Assembly: GCA_002393575.1 (NCBI GenBank)
Contig: DGSN01000008.1
Location: 1 to 23,419, forward strand
DNA length: 23,419 bases
Direction: 5' to 3'
From: Prevotellaceae bacterium UBA4361
GTDB taxonomy: Bacteria > Bacteroidota > Bacteroidia > Bacteroidales > Bacteroidaceae
Position numbers and translations under genes: made by a program. Shown piece after piece: positions 23,365 through 23,419 of the stretch (within the stretch, counting starts at the first letter, position 1; every line of letters starts with the position of its first letter). The notes under the pieces were generated by a model. The model did not search any database. It had not been told where the DNA came from and saw nothing but the letters and a program-made list of their open reading frames with translations.

Positions 23365-23419
23365 GGGAAAAAGTCTTTGGAAATTAAAAATTAAAAGCCT
23401 AAATTCCGCAGCACTTTAG

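Noticed and set aside
1..23419. CRISPR array
   Set aside because: No regularly spaced repeat series with unique spacers was found; the repeats present are pairs, triplets or gene-level duplications.

Overview
The window looks like a piece of a Bacteroidales chromosome, most likely Prevotella/Segatella-like. This rests on several promoter -7 boxes of the Bacteroidota type (TAnnTTTG), the absence of clear Shine-Dalgarno sites, a Bacteroidota-style tyrosine recombinase, secreted carbohydrate enzymes ending in a Gly-Arg/Asn-Gly-Lys tail typical of this order, and moderate GC interrupted by AT-rich inserts. The genus is inferred from style only.

Layout. (1) 1-625: the start of a minus-strand integrase, its probable arm-type repeats, and a 3' tRNA-Met(CAT) fragment followed by a terminator. 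This is the junction of an integrated element that lies mostly to the left. (2) About 800-1315: a Bacteroidota promoter followed by a compact structured RNA that ends in a strong terminator. A competing antiterminator helix can be drawn. (3) 1316-5230: a plus-strand operon with a T4 Rnl2-type RNA ligase, three different calcineurin-like metallophosphoesterases and one gene broken by an in-frame TGA, closed by a terminator. (4) 5392-15985: a minus-strand type I restriction-modification island in the order hsdM, rhuM-Fic, hsdS, an unknown AT-rich gene, a 5' stub of a second hsdR, rloA, rloB, full hsdR, and the stub of a dead abiH. (5) 16137-22520: a minus-strand carbohydrate block encoding a secreted GH5 enzyme, a small Gly-Gly peptide and a secreted CE1-like esterase. 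The two enzymes share a duplicated C-terminal module. (6) 22667-23364: trmO, a tRNA m6t6A methyltransferase, on the plus strand.

How the parts work together. HsdM, HsdS and HsdR should form a type I restriction-modification complex. RhuM-Fic, RloA/RloB, the unknown 279-residue protein and the abiH relic are accessory genes that have come and gone at this locus. A 68-bp perfect repeat flanking rloAB records one rearrangement. The ligase/phosphoesterase operon has the chemistry for RNA end healing and sealing: phosphatases that could clean 3' ends and a ligase that joins 3'-OH to 5'-phosphate. It sits in a defence-rich neighbourhood beside a tRNA integration site and behind an RNA leader that may control its transcription. 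I consider this the best candidate for an undescribed system in the window, but its function is inference.
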